Origin: an uncultured Bacteroidales bacterium
GTDB lineage: Bacteria > Bacteroidota > Bacteroidia > Bacteroidales > FEN-979
Reading direction: 5' to 3'
Assembly (NCBI GenBank): GCA_903915465.1
Contig: CAIWTA010000187.1
Span: 1 to 54,075, forward strand
Length of the DNA: 54,075 bases
Shown piece after piece: positions 24,512 to 33,664 of this stretch. The translations under genes and the position numbers were made by a program. Within the stretch, counting starts at the first letter, position 1. Each line of letters starts with the position of its first letter. Under the pieces are notes generated by a model. That model did no database searches. It had not been told where the DNA came from and saw only the letters and a program-made list of their open reading frames with translations.

Positions 24512-25591
24512 ATGTCAGAAAAAATTTTTGATAAAGTAAAACCAGGTGTTATAACCGGTAAGGAAATTCAGGAAATTTTCCGGATTGCTAAAGCCAACCA
24601 GTTTGCATTACCTGCGGTGAATGTCACGGGTACAGATAACGCCAATGCTGTACTTGAAGCTGCCAAGGCAGTTAATTCTCCTGTAATCATTCAGTTTTCC
24701 AATGGCGGCGGTGTCTTTTATGCAGGGAAATCCATTTCCAATGAAAATGAAAGAACAGCCATCAAAGGATGCATCGCCGGTGCACAACACATTCATGAAG
24801 TTGCCGGGTTATACGGTGTTCCTGTTATCATCCACACGGATCATGCGGCTAAAAAACTTCTTCCCTGGATCGATGGACTCCTGGATGCCGGGGAAAAGTA
24901 TTTCCAGAAAAACGGAAAACCTCTTTTTGGTTCCCATATGCTTGATCTTTCGGAAGAACCACTCCATGAAAACATAGAGATCTGTAAACTATACTTGCAA
25001 AGAATGAGCAAAATCGGAATGACTCTCGAGATTGAACTGGGTGTTACAGGAGGTGAAGAAGATGGCGTGGATAATACCAGTATCGAAAGTTCCCGTCTTT
25101 ACACTCAGCCCGAGCACGTTGCGCTCGCTTATGAAGAGCTGAATAAGGTTAGCGATTGCTTTACGATTGCCGCTTCATTCGGCAACGTTCATGGTGTTTA
25201 TAAACCCGGAAATGTAAAGCTTGAACCTATCATCCTGCATAATTCACAGCAGTATATTCAGAAAAAATTCGACACTGGTGCAAATCCTGTAAATTTTGTT
25301 TTCCACGGCGGTTCCGGATCTGACCCGGAAAAAATCAGGGAAGCAATTTCCTACGGGGTTGTGAAGATGAACATCGACACAGACACCCAATGGGCTTTCT
25401 GGGAAGGGATAATGAAGTATTATAAAAAGAACCAGGGATATTTACAAAGCCAGATAGGCAATCCGGAAGGTGAAGATAAACCCAATAAAAAGTTTTACGA
25501 CCCCCGTGCATGGTTGAGGGAAGGTGAAAAATCCATCGTGGAAAGGCTTAAAATTGCTTTTTCGGATTTGAATTGTATAGACAGGAATTAG
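24512..25591 (+). CDS. fbaA: Class II fructose-bisphosphate aldolase
   Basis: A 359-residue zinc aldolase of glycolysis and gluconeogenesis, cleaving fructose 1,6-bisphosphate to dihydroxyacetone phosphate and glyceraldehyde 3-phosphate. Length equals that of the E. coli FbaA type. Motifs: VIIHTDHAAKKLLPW (catalytic Asp and zinc His), LGVTGGEEDGVDN, VFHGGSGSDPEKIREA and the phosphate-binding KMNIDTDTQWAFWEG. Cytosolic. It ends 26 bases before the convergent stress-protein gene. Confidence 0.97.
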   Translation: MSEKIFDKVKPGVITGKEIQEIFRIAKANQFALPAVNVTGTDNANAVLEAAKAVNSPVIIQFSNGGGVFYAGKSISNENERTAIKGCIAGAQHIHEVAGLYGVPVIIHTDHAAKKLLPWIDGLLDAGEKYFQKNGKPLFGSHMLDLSEEPLHENIEICKLYLQRMSKIGMTLEIELGVTGGEEDGVDNTSIESSRLYTQPEHVALAYEELNKVSDCFTIAASFGNVHGVYKPGNVKLEPIILHNSQQYIQKKFDTGANPVNFVFHGGSGSDPEKIREAISYGVVKMNIDTDTQWAFWEGIMKYYKKNQGYLQSQIGNPEGEDKPNKKFYDPRAWLREGEKSIVERLKIAFSDLNCIDRN

Positions 25592-25617
25592 AATTTACCT
25601 GAACAGGATAGGTAGTT

Positions 25618-26466
25618 TTAGAATCCGAGCCCGCCCGACATTGTATTCATTGGATGAATGCTTAATACAGGTATCGGAGAGCGGTTTACCGCTTGCTGTG
25701 CATAAGGACCCATCCATAAGTTGGAAGTATTTGTTTCGGTGTGCGTCATTATGGCAATTAAGTTGCCATCTACTTTCCTGGCATATTCGATCATATTATC
25801 AGCGATGTTATCAGCAACAACGCTTTCAATGTTGAATTTGATCCCATTTTCTTCCATGTAAGCGGCAACCTGTTGAGAATACAAATCTACGTTTTGGCGC
25901 ATGGCTTTGACTTTCGTAGTATATAAGGAAAGGATATAAACTTCAGCATCGTGCTGTTTTGCAATGTATGCCGTGAAAGTAGCTTTCTGCCGTGTTTCCA
26001 TGGAACTGTCAATAGGTAGAATGATCCTTGTCAATGGCCGGAGAATATCTATCCCGCCGCGAATGGTGATTACAGGACAGGGCGAAAGTGACACGATGCG
26101 GTTGGCGTTGCTTCCAATCCAGAATTCCACGAAGACGGTGGCTCCATGTGTACCGGTAACTACGAGGAGTGCATTGCTTTCCCTGGCCTCATCAGCAATT
26201 TCCTTATAAACTTTTCCGGTTCGGATCTTGTACTCAATTTTGTTGTTTGGCAGCGATGGCTTGTGTTTTTTGATTAATTCTTCAAAATGCGAGACAACTT
26301 CTTTACTCGGATCTTCCAGATCATCAAATTTATCTTTGTCTGAAGGAGATTTCCTAACCCACACCAGCAATAAATCGCTGTTGCATTTTTGTGCAATCGA
26401 CAATGCATGCAGGAAAGCGTTGATCGAACATTCTGAAAAGTCAATGGCGACGACGATTTTATTCAT
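25618..26466 (-). CDS. Universal stress protein, tandem UspA domains (copy 2)
   Basis: A 282-residue protein with two UspA folds. The first begins IVVAIDFSECSINAFLHA and carries LVVTGTHGATVFVEFWIGSNANRIV; the second carries IILPIDSSMETRQKATFTA and a degenerate IAIMTHTETNTSNLWMGPYAQQAVNRS. The first copy retains a G-rich loop that may bind ATP. It is the last gene of a three-gene leftward operon and resembles the first gene, so the pair arose by duplication. Role in stress survival is inferred from the family. Confidence 0.92.
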   Translation of the reverse strand: MNKIVVAIDFSECSINAFLHALSIAQKCNSDLLLVWVRKSPSDKDKFDDLEDPSKEVVSHFEELIKKHKPSLPNNKIEYKIRTGKVYKEIADEARESNALLVVTGTHGATVFVEFWIGSNANRIVSLSPCPVITIRGGIDILRPLTRIILPIDSSMETRQKATFTAYIAKQHDAEVYILSLYTTKVKAMRQNVDLYSQQVAAYMEENGIKFNIESVVADNIADNMIEYARKVDGNLIAIMTHTETNTSNLWMGPYAQQAVNRSPIPVLSIHPMNTMSGGLGF

Positions 26467-26481
26467 AGCTGTAGTTTTTAA

Positions 26482-26925
26482 TCATTCAACTTTAGGCAAA
26501 TTGATTATATCTTCAATAATCCAGGCATTGGGATATTCCCCAATAATGGAATTCAAATAGCGCTGTGCATCAAGTTTTGTACGAAAATCCCCCACCCTCA
26601 CCTTGTAATTGGGAGCTTTAAACGTCAGGTAACCACCTGTTTCCGGGTACCTGGCTTTGAAAGATTCGAAAATTGATTGAGCTTTGGTCTTTGAATTGAT
26701 GCCAGAATCAAAAAATATCTGGATCCTGTAACCGTCAATCCCTTTTCTATTCTGGTTGATCTGTATATGTTTACTCAACAGTAAGTCCACCTTCTCATCC
26801 TGAACAATTTTAATTTCTCCGGTATCACTCCCCGATGGGTGTGCAAAAACGCTGGAAAAGCCTGACAGAAATAGCATTCCTGCAAAGAAAAAAAGATTAT
26901 ACCGGAGATTTAATAAAAAGTTCAT
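26482..26925 (-). CDS. SPOR-like domain exported protein
   Basis: A 147-residue exported protein with a signal sequence (about residues 1-28, ending SSVFAHP). The C-terminal 70 residues match a SPOR-type domain: GYRIQIFFDSG, then AQSIFESFKARYP, YKVRVGDFRTKLDAQRYL. SPOR domains bind denuded glycan strands at division sites. The ATG at 26925 overlaps the stop of the upstream stress-protein gene in an ATGA, so translation is coupled. A TTG two codons earlier is an alternative. Confidence 0.85.
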   Translation of the reverse strand: MNFLLNLRYNLFFFAGMLFLSGFSSVFAHPSGSDTGEIKIVQDEKVDLLLSKHIQINQNRKGIDGYRIQIFFDSGINSKTKAQSIFESFKARYPETGGYLTFKAPNYKVRVGDFRTKLDAQRYLNSIIGEYPNAWIIEDIINLPKVE

Positions 26926-27761
26926 AAACAAAAATGTTCCTGTGGATGAAGACTAAGAACCGGAACCGGAGATTGGTTAATCAATTGCTGTGCATGAGGC
27001 CCAAGCAGAATGTTGACCGGTGTCTCCTGCTCTGTCATAATCCCTATCAGGTCTGCATTTAATTGAGTTGCGTACGCAATAAGAGCTTTCGTTATATCAT
27101 CGGAAACGATTTCGTCTGTTATAGATTTAACGTTGTTTTTTTCGAGAAAGTGTTCAGCACGGTCAGCACACTTCATGGCGATTTTTTGTATCGATTTTAA
27201 ATGGGTGTAATGGGTAGCCACAAGATGAACTTCTGAATGAAAAAGTGTTGCAAGCTTCGCTATTATCGGCAATTTCTGTAAAGTTTCCAGAGAACTGTCG
27301 ATCGGAATAAGGATTTTATCTATACCGTCACGAACCGGATAATCATTTCTTATAGTAATTATAGGGCATGAAGCGTAAGTAACAATTTTAAACGCATTAC
27401 TTCCGATCCAGAATTCTTCGTATCCTGAAATACCATGGGCCCCGGTGACGATCATGGATGCTCCCAGTGTTTTTGCCAGTGTATCCACTTCATGGTAGAT
27501 CTTCCCTTTTCTCAACTTGTATTCAATTTTTATTCCTTCGGTCAACGATTTACTGTAATGCCCGATCAGTTCATCAAACCGCTTCTTCGCCTCATTTCGG
27601 TTTTCATTAGACGTATCAGGGTAGATGGCCTCATTAGAAGTGAATTTGTCAACCCAGATCAGGACAATGTCAGATTTTAATCTGTTCGCAAGCACAATCG
27701 AATATTCCAAGGCATGAATGGAAGTGTTCGAGAAATCGACAGCAACGACGATCGGGTGCAT
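26922..27761 (-). CDS. Universal stress protein, tandem UspA domains (copy 1)
   Basis: A 279-residue protein of two UspA domains (PIVVAVDFSNTSIHALEYS, then MIVTGAHGISGYEEFWIGSNAFKIV; second half ILIPIDSSLETLQKLPIIA, then GIMTEQETPVNILLGPHAQQLI). The ATG at 27761 is chosen since it starts directly with the first strand; the longer frame to 27812 adds an unlikely hydrophobic lead. First gene of the three-gene operon, similar over its length to the third. Confidence 0.92.
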   Translation of the reverse strand: MHPIVVAVDFSNTSIHALEYSIVLANRLKSDIVLIWVDKFTSNEAIYPDTSNENRNEAKKRFDELIGHYSKSLTEGIKIEYKLRKGKIYHEVDTLAKTLGASMIVTGAHGISGYEEFWIGSNAFKIVTYASCPIITIRNDYPVRDGIDKILIPIDSSLETLQKLPIIAKLATLFHSEVHLVATHYTHLKSIQKIAMKCADRAEHFLEKNNVKSITDEIVSDDITKALIAYATQLNADLIGIMTEQETPVNILLGPHAQQLINQSPVPVLSLHPQEHFCL

Positions 27762-27866
27762 AATTTGTAATTTTGTCAATAAAATTGCATGTAAAGGTAA
27801 AAAAAAGTACAACCCCCAATATGAATGGATTGATTTTTATGTTATACATTTCAATAACAATTTTGT

Positions 27867-27874
27867 TACTTTTG
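27867..27874 (+). promoter_or_regulatory. -7 box of ruvB
   Basis: TACTTTTG, a TAnnTTTG match, 47 bases before the ruvB ATG. Confidence 0.5.
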
Positions 27875-27921
27875 TGAACCTTCACTTTGTAACATAGTGT
27901 AATTGGGGTAAGGCAGCGAAA

Positions 27922-28944
27922 ATGAACGAAAATTTAGATCCCAGCGGTCAGCAATTCAGCGCAGACGAAAAAGAGATTGAAAAAGTTCTCCGCCCGAATG
28001 ATTTTATCGATTTCTCGGGGCAGGAAAATATCATTGAAAATCTCAAGATCTTCGTTCAGGCCGCAAAGCAACGTGAAGAACCACTGGACCATGTCCTTCT
28101 CCATGGTCCTCCGGGGCTTGGAAAGACAACCCTTTCCTACATCATAGCGCATGAACTCAACGTAAATATCAGGGTTTCTTCGGGCCCCGTCCTTGACAAA
28201 CCTGGAGATTTAGCCGGATTGTTGACCGGTCTTGAGAAAAACGATGTTCTTTTCATTGATGAAATTCACCGCCTGAGTCCGGTGGTCGAAGAATATCTCT
28301 ATTCCGCAATGGAAGATTTCAAAATTGACATCCTGATTGAAACAGGGCCGAATGCACGCAGCATCCAGATCAAACTGAATCCCTTCACCCTCATCGGAGC
28401 AACAACAAGGTCGGGCTTACTTACTGCTCCTCTCCGGTCACGTTTCGGGATCAATTCCCGGCTGAATTATTATACGGCTGAGGTACTTGAGAAAATCATC
28501 AACCGTTCGGCAGAGATTTTCAAGATTCCGATTGAGAAAAAAGCTGCTGAAGAGATCTCCAGAAGAAGCCGGGGAACCCCGCGGATCGCCAACCTGCTGT
28601 TGCGCAGGGTCCGTGATTTTGCCCAAATAAAAGGAACAGGGAAGATCGACCTGGCCATCAGCCAATTCGCCCTTACTGCACTGAATGTAGACCGCGACGG
28701 ATTAGATGAAATGGACAATAAAATTCTTTCCACTATCGTGGAAAAATTCAGCGGTGGCCCGGTAGGCCTGACAACTATAGCTACTGCTGTATCTGAAGAT
28801 CCCGGTACCATAGAAGAAGTGTACGAGCCTTTCCTCATCCAGGAAGGTTACATCATGCGAACCTCGCGTGGAAGAGAAGCTACAGAGTTAGCATATAAAA
28901 AACTGGGGAAAGTGAAACCCGGATTGCAATCTGAATTGTTTTAG
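27922..28944 (+). CDS. ruvB: Holliday junction branch-migration ATPase RuvB
   Basis: A 340-residue AAA+ motor that drives branch migration with RuvA at recombination junctions. Walker [10 protein letters not shown] at 62-70, Walker [11 protein letters not shown], sensor [18 protein letters not shown], and a winged-helix C-terminus ending [18 protein letters not shown]. Full length. No ruvA or ruvC next to it, as is common in Bacteroidota. Confidence 0.98.
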   Translation: MNENLDPSGQQFSADEKEIEKVLRPNDFIDFSGQENIIENLKIFVQAAKQREEPLDHVLLHGPPGLGKTTLSYIIAHELNVNIRVSSGPVLDKPGDLAGLLTGLEKNDVLFIDEIHRLSPVVEEYLYSAMEDFKIDILIETGPNARSIQIKLNPFTLIGATTRSGLLTAPLRSRFGINSRLNYYTAEVLEKIINRSAEIFKIPIEKKAAEEISRRSRGTPRIANLLLRRVRDFAQIKGTGKIDLAISQFALTALNVDRDGLDEMDNKILSTIVEKFSGGPVGLTTIATAVSEDPGTIEEVYEPFLIQEGYIMRTSRGREATELAYKKLGKVKPGLQSELF

Positions 28945-28957
28945 GTTTGGCCTTTGC

Positions 28958-29017
28958 TGGCGCGCGTTTGCAACGCGTGCCTACATGCAACGCACGCGTC
29001 ACAGACGCGCGTGAGCC
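28958..29017. repeat. GC-rich hairpin after ruvB
   Basis: A GC-rich island of about 60 bases. ACGCGTGC at 28973-28980 pairs with GCACGCGT at 28992-28999, and the flanking TGGCGCGCGTTTG and CAGACGCGCGTGAGCCA segments pair imperfectly outside. Composition differs sharply from the surrounding AT-rich DNA. Likely a dispersed repeat; no T-run follows. Confidence 0.7.
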
Positions 29018-29050
29018 AATAATGCATGTCTGATAAAATATCAAAAACAA

Positions 29051-29974
29051 ATGGAAACGACCAGTGAAAAAATAAAGAAAAAGTCATTGGAGCTTGGGTT
29101 CAGTAAGTGCGGCATATCGAAAGCCGAAGCGCTGGAAGAAGAGAGGCCTGTTTTCTTAGATTATCTTACCAAAAAAAGAAATGCCGGCCTTCACTACCTG
29201 GAAAGAGAACCGGAAAAAAGAATCGACCCCCGTCTTGTAATGGAAGGGACCCAATCCGTTGTTGCCTTACTGATGAACTATTACCCAAACTCCATTTTTC
29301 CCGAAAAGGACAACTATATCATTGCAAAGTACGCTTATGGCAAGGATTACCATACTGTATTGATGGAAAAGATGAAGGAGTTGGGTGATTATATGAAGGA
29401 AGAGCTCGGTGCCACCAAGGTCCGGGAATTCGTTGATTCCGCTCCATTACTGGAGAAGAAGTGGGCACAGCGCTGCGGATTGGGATGGATCGGCAAAAAC
29501 ACTCTTCTTATCAACAAATCATCCGGATCGTTTTTCGTGATTGGAATTCTACTTACGGATCTTGTCATGGATTATGATCTGACGGGGAATAACCATTGCA
29601 GAACCTGCGATAAATGTTTGAAAGCCTGCCCAACAGGCGCCCTTATCGAACCTTACAAATTGGATCCTCACCGATGCATCGCTTACCATACATTGTCAAA
29701 CAAAGAGGATATACCTGAAATGCTGAAAGACAGATTCAATGACCGGATTTATGGTTGCGACATCTGCCAGGACGTATGCCCGTTTAATGCATTTGCCATA
29801 CCAAATTCAGTGCAGGAATTCTCTGCTCGTCCGGCATTGTATAAGATGCATAAGAGCGACTGGGTCAACCTGAAGAAAGAGACTTTTGTGGAACTTTTCA
29901 AGGGCACACCGGTAGATCATATCGGTTACGACCGGTTAATGCGGAATATCATGTTTGTATCAAATCGCGATTGA
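29051..29974 (+). CDS. queG: Epoxyqueuosine reductase QueG
   Basis: A 307-residue cobalamin-dependent enzyme that performs the last step of queuosine synthesis on tRNA. Motifs include GFSKCGISKAEALEEE, EREPEKRIDPRLVMEGTQSV and GWIGKNTLLINKSSGSFF, and two 4Fe-4S sets: CRTCDKCLKACPTGAL and CDICQDVCPFN. The extra HEAT-like tail of long QueG forms is absent, which is frequent. Cytosolic. Confidence 0.95.
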   Translation: METTSEKIKKKSLELGFSKCGISKAEALEEERPVFLDYLTKKRNAGLHYLEREPEKRIDPRLVMEGTQSVVALLMNYYPNSIFPEKDNYIIAKYAYGKDYHTVLMEKMKELGDYMKEELGATKVREFVDSAPLLEKKWAQRCGLGWIGKNTLLINKSSGSFFVIGILLTDLVMDYDLTGNNHCRTCDKCLKACPTGALIEPYKLDPHRCIAYHTLSNKEDIPEMLKDRFNDRIYGCDICQDVCPFNAFAIPNSVQEFSARPALYKMHKSDWVNLKKETFVELFKGTPVDHIGYDRLMRNIMFVSNRD

Positions 29975-30322
29975 AGAACAACATTTTCGTGTAAAAGACT
30001 AAAATCAAGATGTAGCTTTGCGGCACTCTGGGTTTAAACCTTTTACCGCAGAGTGCCCCACCTCAAGGAAATTATAGGAACTTCAAAATAAATAACAAAA
30101 ATGTTCTCGCAGATTCTCGCAGATAAGATCGCTGATTCTCACAGAAATTGTGTCTGTTTTCTTTTCTGCGGAAATTTGCATTTTGATCAGCGTTGATCTG
30201 CGAGAAAAAATATCAATGATAATCAGGCAGTTATAAATAGTTATATAGTAGTTGCACAAAGTACCGCAAAGCATTTTTGATTACTTTTCTAAAGACCCCG
30301 GATAGTATGAATTTTCGTAGAA
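29975..30322. other. Non-coding stretch with repeats between queG and ubiX
   Basis: About 350 bases without a supported gene. GGCACTCTG at 30022-30030 and CAGAGTGCC at 30049-30057 form a 9-bp inverted repeat around GTTTAAAC-containing sequence and may end queG transcription. From 30103 to 30210 there are repeated TCTCGCAGAT-type words, in both orientations, of a dispersed repeat kind. A 63-aa reverse frame here has no coding signs. Confidence 0.5.
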
Positions 30323-30889
30323 TTATTTTTCTCCCCAGTGAAATGAATCAATTTCAAAACCTGCCAGTACCAATGTCCTATCGACAACTGTCATAACCAA
30401 ATCTTCAATGGTGGACGGTTTGTTGTAAAACGATGGAGATGCAGGGCACAGGATGGCACCTGCTTCTGTGAGCAATTTCATGTTGGCCAGGTGAATCAGG
30501 TTATAGGGCATCTCACGGGGAACCAGAATCAGTTTTTTCCGTTCTTTCAGCATCACATCAGCTGCACGGGTCATTAAATCCATGGAAACACCAGAAGCTA
30601 TTCGCCCAATGGTTCCCATCGTACATGGACAAATGATCATGGCAGTATAGGCAGCGGATCCTGATGCCATGGGTGCAAAGAAATCATTTTGTTCATAGAT
30701 CTTAAATGGAATTGACGTTTCCTGAAATGATCCCAATTCAAAATCCCAGACATCTTTGGCGTTTTCGGAGAAAATAACTCCACACTCGCCGATCTGATCT
30801 TTCAGCTCTTCCAGCTTCCTTAACAGGAGCTGCGCATATATTGCGCCACTGGCGCCGGTAATACCAATAATGATTCTGATTTTTTTCAT
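30323..30889 (-). CDS. ubiX: Flavin prenyltransferase UbiX
   Basis: A 188-residue flavoprotein that attaches a dimethylallyl group to FMN to make the prenylated FMN used by UbiD-type decarboxylases. The N-terminal phosphate loop GITGASGAIYA is at 9-18; PCTMGTIGRIASGVSMDLMTRAADVMLKER and LVPREMPYN are typical. Full length. No ubiD next to it, so its partner decarboxylase lies elsewhere. Confidence 0.95.
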   Translation of the reverse strand: MKKIRIIIGITGASGAIYAQLLLRKLEELKDQIGECGVIFSENAKDVWDFELGSFQETSIPFKIYEQNDFFAPMASGSAAYTAMIICPCTMGTIGRIASGVSMDLMTRAADVMLKERKKLILVPREMPYNLIHLANMKLLTEAGAILCPASPSFYNKPSTIEDLVMTVVDRTLVLAGFEIDSFHWGEK

Positions 30890-30904
30890 GGACTTAAAAT
30901 AGAG

Positions 30905-31043
30905 TTACGATTGGACGATTTACGATTTACGATTGAATTGTTGGATTGACGAATTTCGATTTATTTGTGAATTTGTAAAAATTATTAATCGTACATCGTA
31001 AATCGTAAACTTTAATCGTAAATCGTAAATCGTCCAATCGTAA
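30905..31043. repeat. Heptamer-based inverted repeat, copy 1
   Basis: A perfect 30-bp arm at 30905-30934 (starts TTACGATTGGACGATTTACG) with its complement at 31014-31043, separated by 79 bases. The arms are built of the 7-base word CGATTTA or its complement. It lies between the PorT-like gene and ubiX, both leftward. Related copies occur at about 34.5 and 44.5 kb. Confidence 0.85.
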
Positions 31044-31078
31044 ATAATTTATCATACACCAGGCATTTTAACAACCAC

Positions 31079-31726
31079 TTACTGCTCCCTCGGCCTAAAA
31101 TACCAGAACAAAGACAAAGTCATTACATTATTGTATTGACCTGTTTCAAAGAGAATATGGCGATAAGTGGATGGATATGGCATGGCATCAGGAGGCGGAG
31201 TTACTCTGATTGATAACAGGGAATAGTTGAACCGGAAATTTGCTTTCAGGTGATCTGTAAGAAAAGCTGAAAACCCTAAAATCCCTGCCAATGTTATCGG
31301 ACGCAAAGGTACTGTACTGGCTACTTCCAGTCCGTCGCTTCCTTCCCAGGAACCGAGCAGGACATCCACAGCGGGTCCGGCTTCAAATGACCACCTCTTA
31401 CCTTTCGTAAAAGAATATTGATATAAAATCGGGATTTCCAGATAATGGAACCTGAATAAATAAGTAGTGCCAGTGTTTGTGATAGTATCAGCGTTGATCC
31501 TGCTTCCTTTCTGAATGTATTCCATTTCCATCTGAAATGATGAATGTTGTGAAACCTTCAAACTCACGAATGCACCGGCCTGGTAACCGAATTTGTTGTA
31601 ACCGTCGTTGTTATCACCGTCAAGCTGGCTAACGTTTCCGCCGGCTAAAATCCCGCCGTTAAAGCGTTGGGCAAACAGCGTTGTGGAAGAGATCAGCAAC
31701 AATCCAAATAATATCTTTCTTAACAT
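31079..31726 (-). CDS. PorT-like outer-membrane beta-barrel protein
   Basis: A 215-residue exported barrel. Signal peptide about 1-19 (ending LFAQ). The mature part, starting RFNGGILAGGNVSQLDGDNN, alternates amphipathic strands and ends in LFWYFRPREQ. The pattern QHSSFQMEMEYIQKGSRIN, then FHYLEIPILYQY matches small PorT-family barrels. Function not known; PorT itself belongs to the T9SS apparatus but many relatives do not. Alone in its transcript. Confidence 0.88.
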   Translation of the reverse strand: MLRKILFGLLLISSTTLFAQRFNGGILAGGNVSQLDGDNNDGYNKFGYQAGAFVSLKVSQHSSFQMEMEYIQKGSRINADTITNTGTTYLFRFHYLEIPILYQYSFTKGKRWSFEAGPAVDVLLGSWEGSDGLEVASTVPLRPITLAGILGFSAFLTDHLKANFRFNYSLLSIRVTPPPDAMPYPSTYRHILFETGQYNNVMTLSLFWYFRPREQ

Positions 31727-31955
31727 GCATTAATAATTTAAATTCAGGACTAAAATGTCTTTCTTAAAATTTCCCTTTTTCTACCACAGTAGCCACATAA
31801 GGTCACAATAGAAGATTAACTTTTTTATTCCTTCAGAATGTCAAAAACACCAATAATATACTATTGTGCTCTATGTGCCTATTGTGGTTATTATTACTTT
31901 CAATTCAAGGACTAAAAAGCAGTATAAAAATCCAATTTTTGATAAAATTACCATT
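31727..31955. other. AT-rich intergenic stretch
   Basis: About 230 bases between the PorT-like and CAP genes. No gene, strong hairpin or RNA signal seen. TATTGTG-type words recur near 31860-31890 without clear structure. Confidence 0.4.
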
Positions 31956-32570
31956 TTAATTCACACAAAGATGTATTTCCTGTTCTTCCTCCGACAAGGT
32001 CCCGAACCATATCACAGCATAGCCCAGATAATAACCGACACCCATGGCATTCCATTCTACGCTTTGCCATTCTGCTTTATTCAGGATCACCCGGTTATGT
32101 TCAGTGCTTTGTTTCCATCCAAGCAATGCTTTATCTGAAAATCGGGAAGGTGAAAGTGGTTCGTTCGTCCAATATGCAATTTCATATCCGTCTCCGGGAT
32201 AATTTGTAAGCTCTTTCGGTTTGTTCCACATACATTCTGCTTCTTTGTGATCTTCAGTATAGCAGCATGAGCTCCATGGCCCATTCGAAGACCAGCTGTG
32301 CAAATTACAACGTCGTGAAGCCGGATTATTAACTGCCAGGTCCCAGACATGATTCTGGGCTACATAAGTCAGGGATTTGGAGAGCGCTACCGCTTTGAGG
32401 TCATGCTGAACCCTGTATTCATTGACTTTCTGGAAGATCTGCTGCTCAGTTTCAGAAAGACAAATCTCCGGCAACACTTTGACGATACTATCTGTTTCCT
32501 GGGAAAATGTTGGAAATGTCCCGAAAAGGGCAAGGAATAACAGCGAAAAGAATTGAATCTGCAGTCTCAC
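31956..32570 (-). CDS. CAP-domain (SCP-like) secreted protein
   Basis: A roughly 204-residue exported protein. The start is uncertain: no ATG precedes the signal peptide, so the GTG at 32570 (VRLQIQFFSLLFLALFGTFP) is preferred, with a TTG at 32624 as alternative. The signal ends near TFSQ. The CAP fold reads QKVNEYRVQHDLKAV, then HVWDLAVNN, LLGWKQSTEHNRVILN and GVGYYLGYAVIWFGT. Four cysteines in CNLHSW, SSCCYTE and AECMW are likely in disulfides. Role unknown. Confidence 0.82.
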   Translation of the reverse strand: MRLQIQFFSLLFLALFGTFPTFSQETDSIVKVLPEICLSETEQQIFQKVNEYRVQHDLKAVALSKSLTYVAQNHVWDLAVNNPASRRCNLHSWSSNGPWSSCCYTEDHKEAECMWNKPKELTNYPGDGYEIAYWTNEPLSPSRFSDKALLGWKQSTEHNRVILNKAEWQSVEWNAMGVGYYLGYAVIWFGTLSEEEQEIHLCVN

Positions 32571-32592
32571 GAAGGAAAAACTGCAAAAGTGG

Positions 32593-33567
32593 CTATTTAT
32601 TACGCTCAGTTGTAAAAATGACAAGTTGTTCCAGGCTGCTTCGATAAATGCTTTCGGGAAAGGTTTTCAGGATTTCCAGAGCTTTCTGGCGGTAAACCAG
32701 CATTTTTTCCCGGGAATATGCGATCCCGCCACTTTGGTTGACTTTATCAATCAATTGTGCAATTCGTTTTGGATCTGTGTTGTGATTTTTGACTGTGTTG
32801 ACGATCCATCGTTTTTCCATGATGGTGGAATGATTAAGCAGGAAAATCAAAGGAAGTGTCATCTTCTGATCCTTGATATCAATGGCATGCGGCTTTCCGG
32901 TATTGTTTCCGGAATCATAATCAAACAAATCGTCTTTCACCTGGAAGGCAATTCCGACATATTCGCCGAACAATCGCATTTTTTCAATGGTTTCCATATC
33001 TGATCCTGATGAAGAAGCGCCACACGCACAGCAGGAGGCGATCAGTGAGGCCGTCTTTTTCCGGATGATCTCAAAATAAATATCTTCGCGGATATCGAGT
33101 TTGCGGGCTTTTTCGATTTGCAGCAATTCCCCTTCACTCATCTCTCTGACAGCGTTGGAAACGATTTTCAGCAACTCAAAATCATCATTTTCGAGAGAAA
33201 AAAGCAATCCGCGGGATAACAGGTAATCCCCGACCAGCACGGCAATTTTATTTTTCCATAACGCATTGATTGAAAAAAATCCACGGCGCAGGTTTGAATC
33301 ATCCACCACATCATCATGAACAAGCGTTGCCGTGTGCAACAATTCTATGAGCGAAGCAGCCCGGTATGTTGGCTCCTTTATACCTCCGCAGACACTGGCT
33401 GCAAGAAAAACAAACAGTGGCCGCATTTGTTTTCCTTTACGCTTGATAATGTAGTGAGTGATCTTATCAAGCAAGGGAACTGAACTCTTCATCGAAGCCC
33501 TGAATTTATTTTCGAAAACTCCGATATGTTCCTGGACAGGTGCTTGTATTTCTTGTAAGGATATCAT
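32593..33567 (-). CDS. Polyprenyl diphosphate synthase
   Basis: A 324-residue trans-isoprenyl synthase that makes the side chain of quinones or the carrier lipid. First aspartate-rich motif HDDVVDDSNLRRG (Asp85-86 region) and second QVKDDLFDYDSG, with GKQMRPLFVFLAA before them. The ATG at 33567 gives MISLQEIQAPVQ; a TTG ten codons upstream is not needed. Family resemblance is to octaprenyl synthase; product length cannot be read off. Overlaps the start-side extension of the CAP frame. Confidence 0.93.
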   Translation of the reverse strand: MISLQEIQAPVQEHIGVFENKFRASMKSSVPLLDKITHYIIKRKGKQMRPLFVFLAASVCGGIKEPTYRAASLIELLHTATLVHDDVVDDSNLRRGFFSINALWKNKIAVLVGDYLLSRGLLFSLENDDFELLKIVSNAVREMSEGELLQIEKARKLDIREDIYFEIIRKKTASLIASCCACGASSSGSDMETIEKMRLFGEYVGIAFQVKDDLFDYDSGNNTGKPHAIDIKDQKMTLPLIFLLNHSTIMEKRWIVNTVKNHNTDPKRIAQLIDKVNQSGGIAYSREKMLVYRQKALEILKTFPESIYRSSLEQLVIFTTERNK

Positions 33568-33664
33568 CCGCTGAATTAAAAAAGTAAAATTAATCAAATT
33601 TTCTATCTATGAAATACAGTCAATCCGTTGAAAATTCTCAATTTTGCAGAACTAAACCGGTTTT

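Noticed and set aside
30083-30274. A 63-aa reverse frame between queG and ubiX
   Set aside because: Lies in repeat-like DNA, with no domain and no start context.
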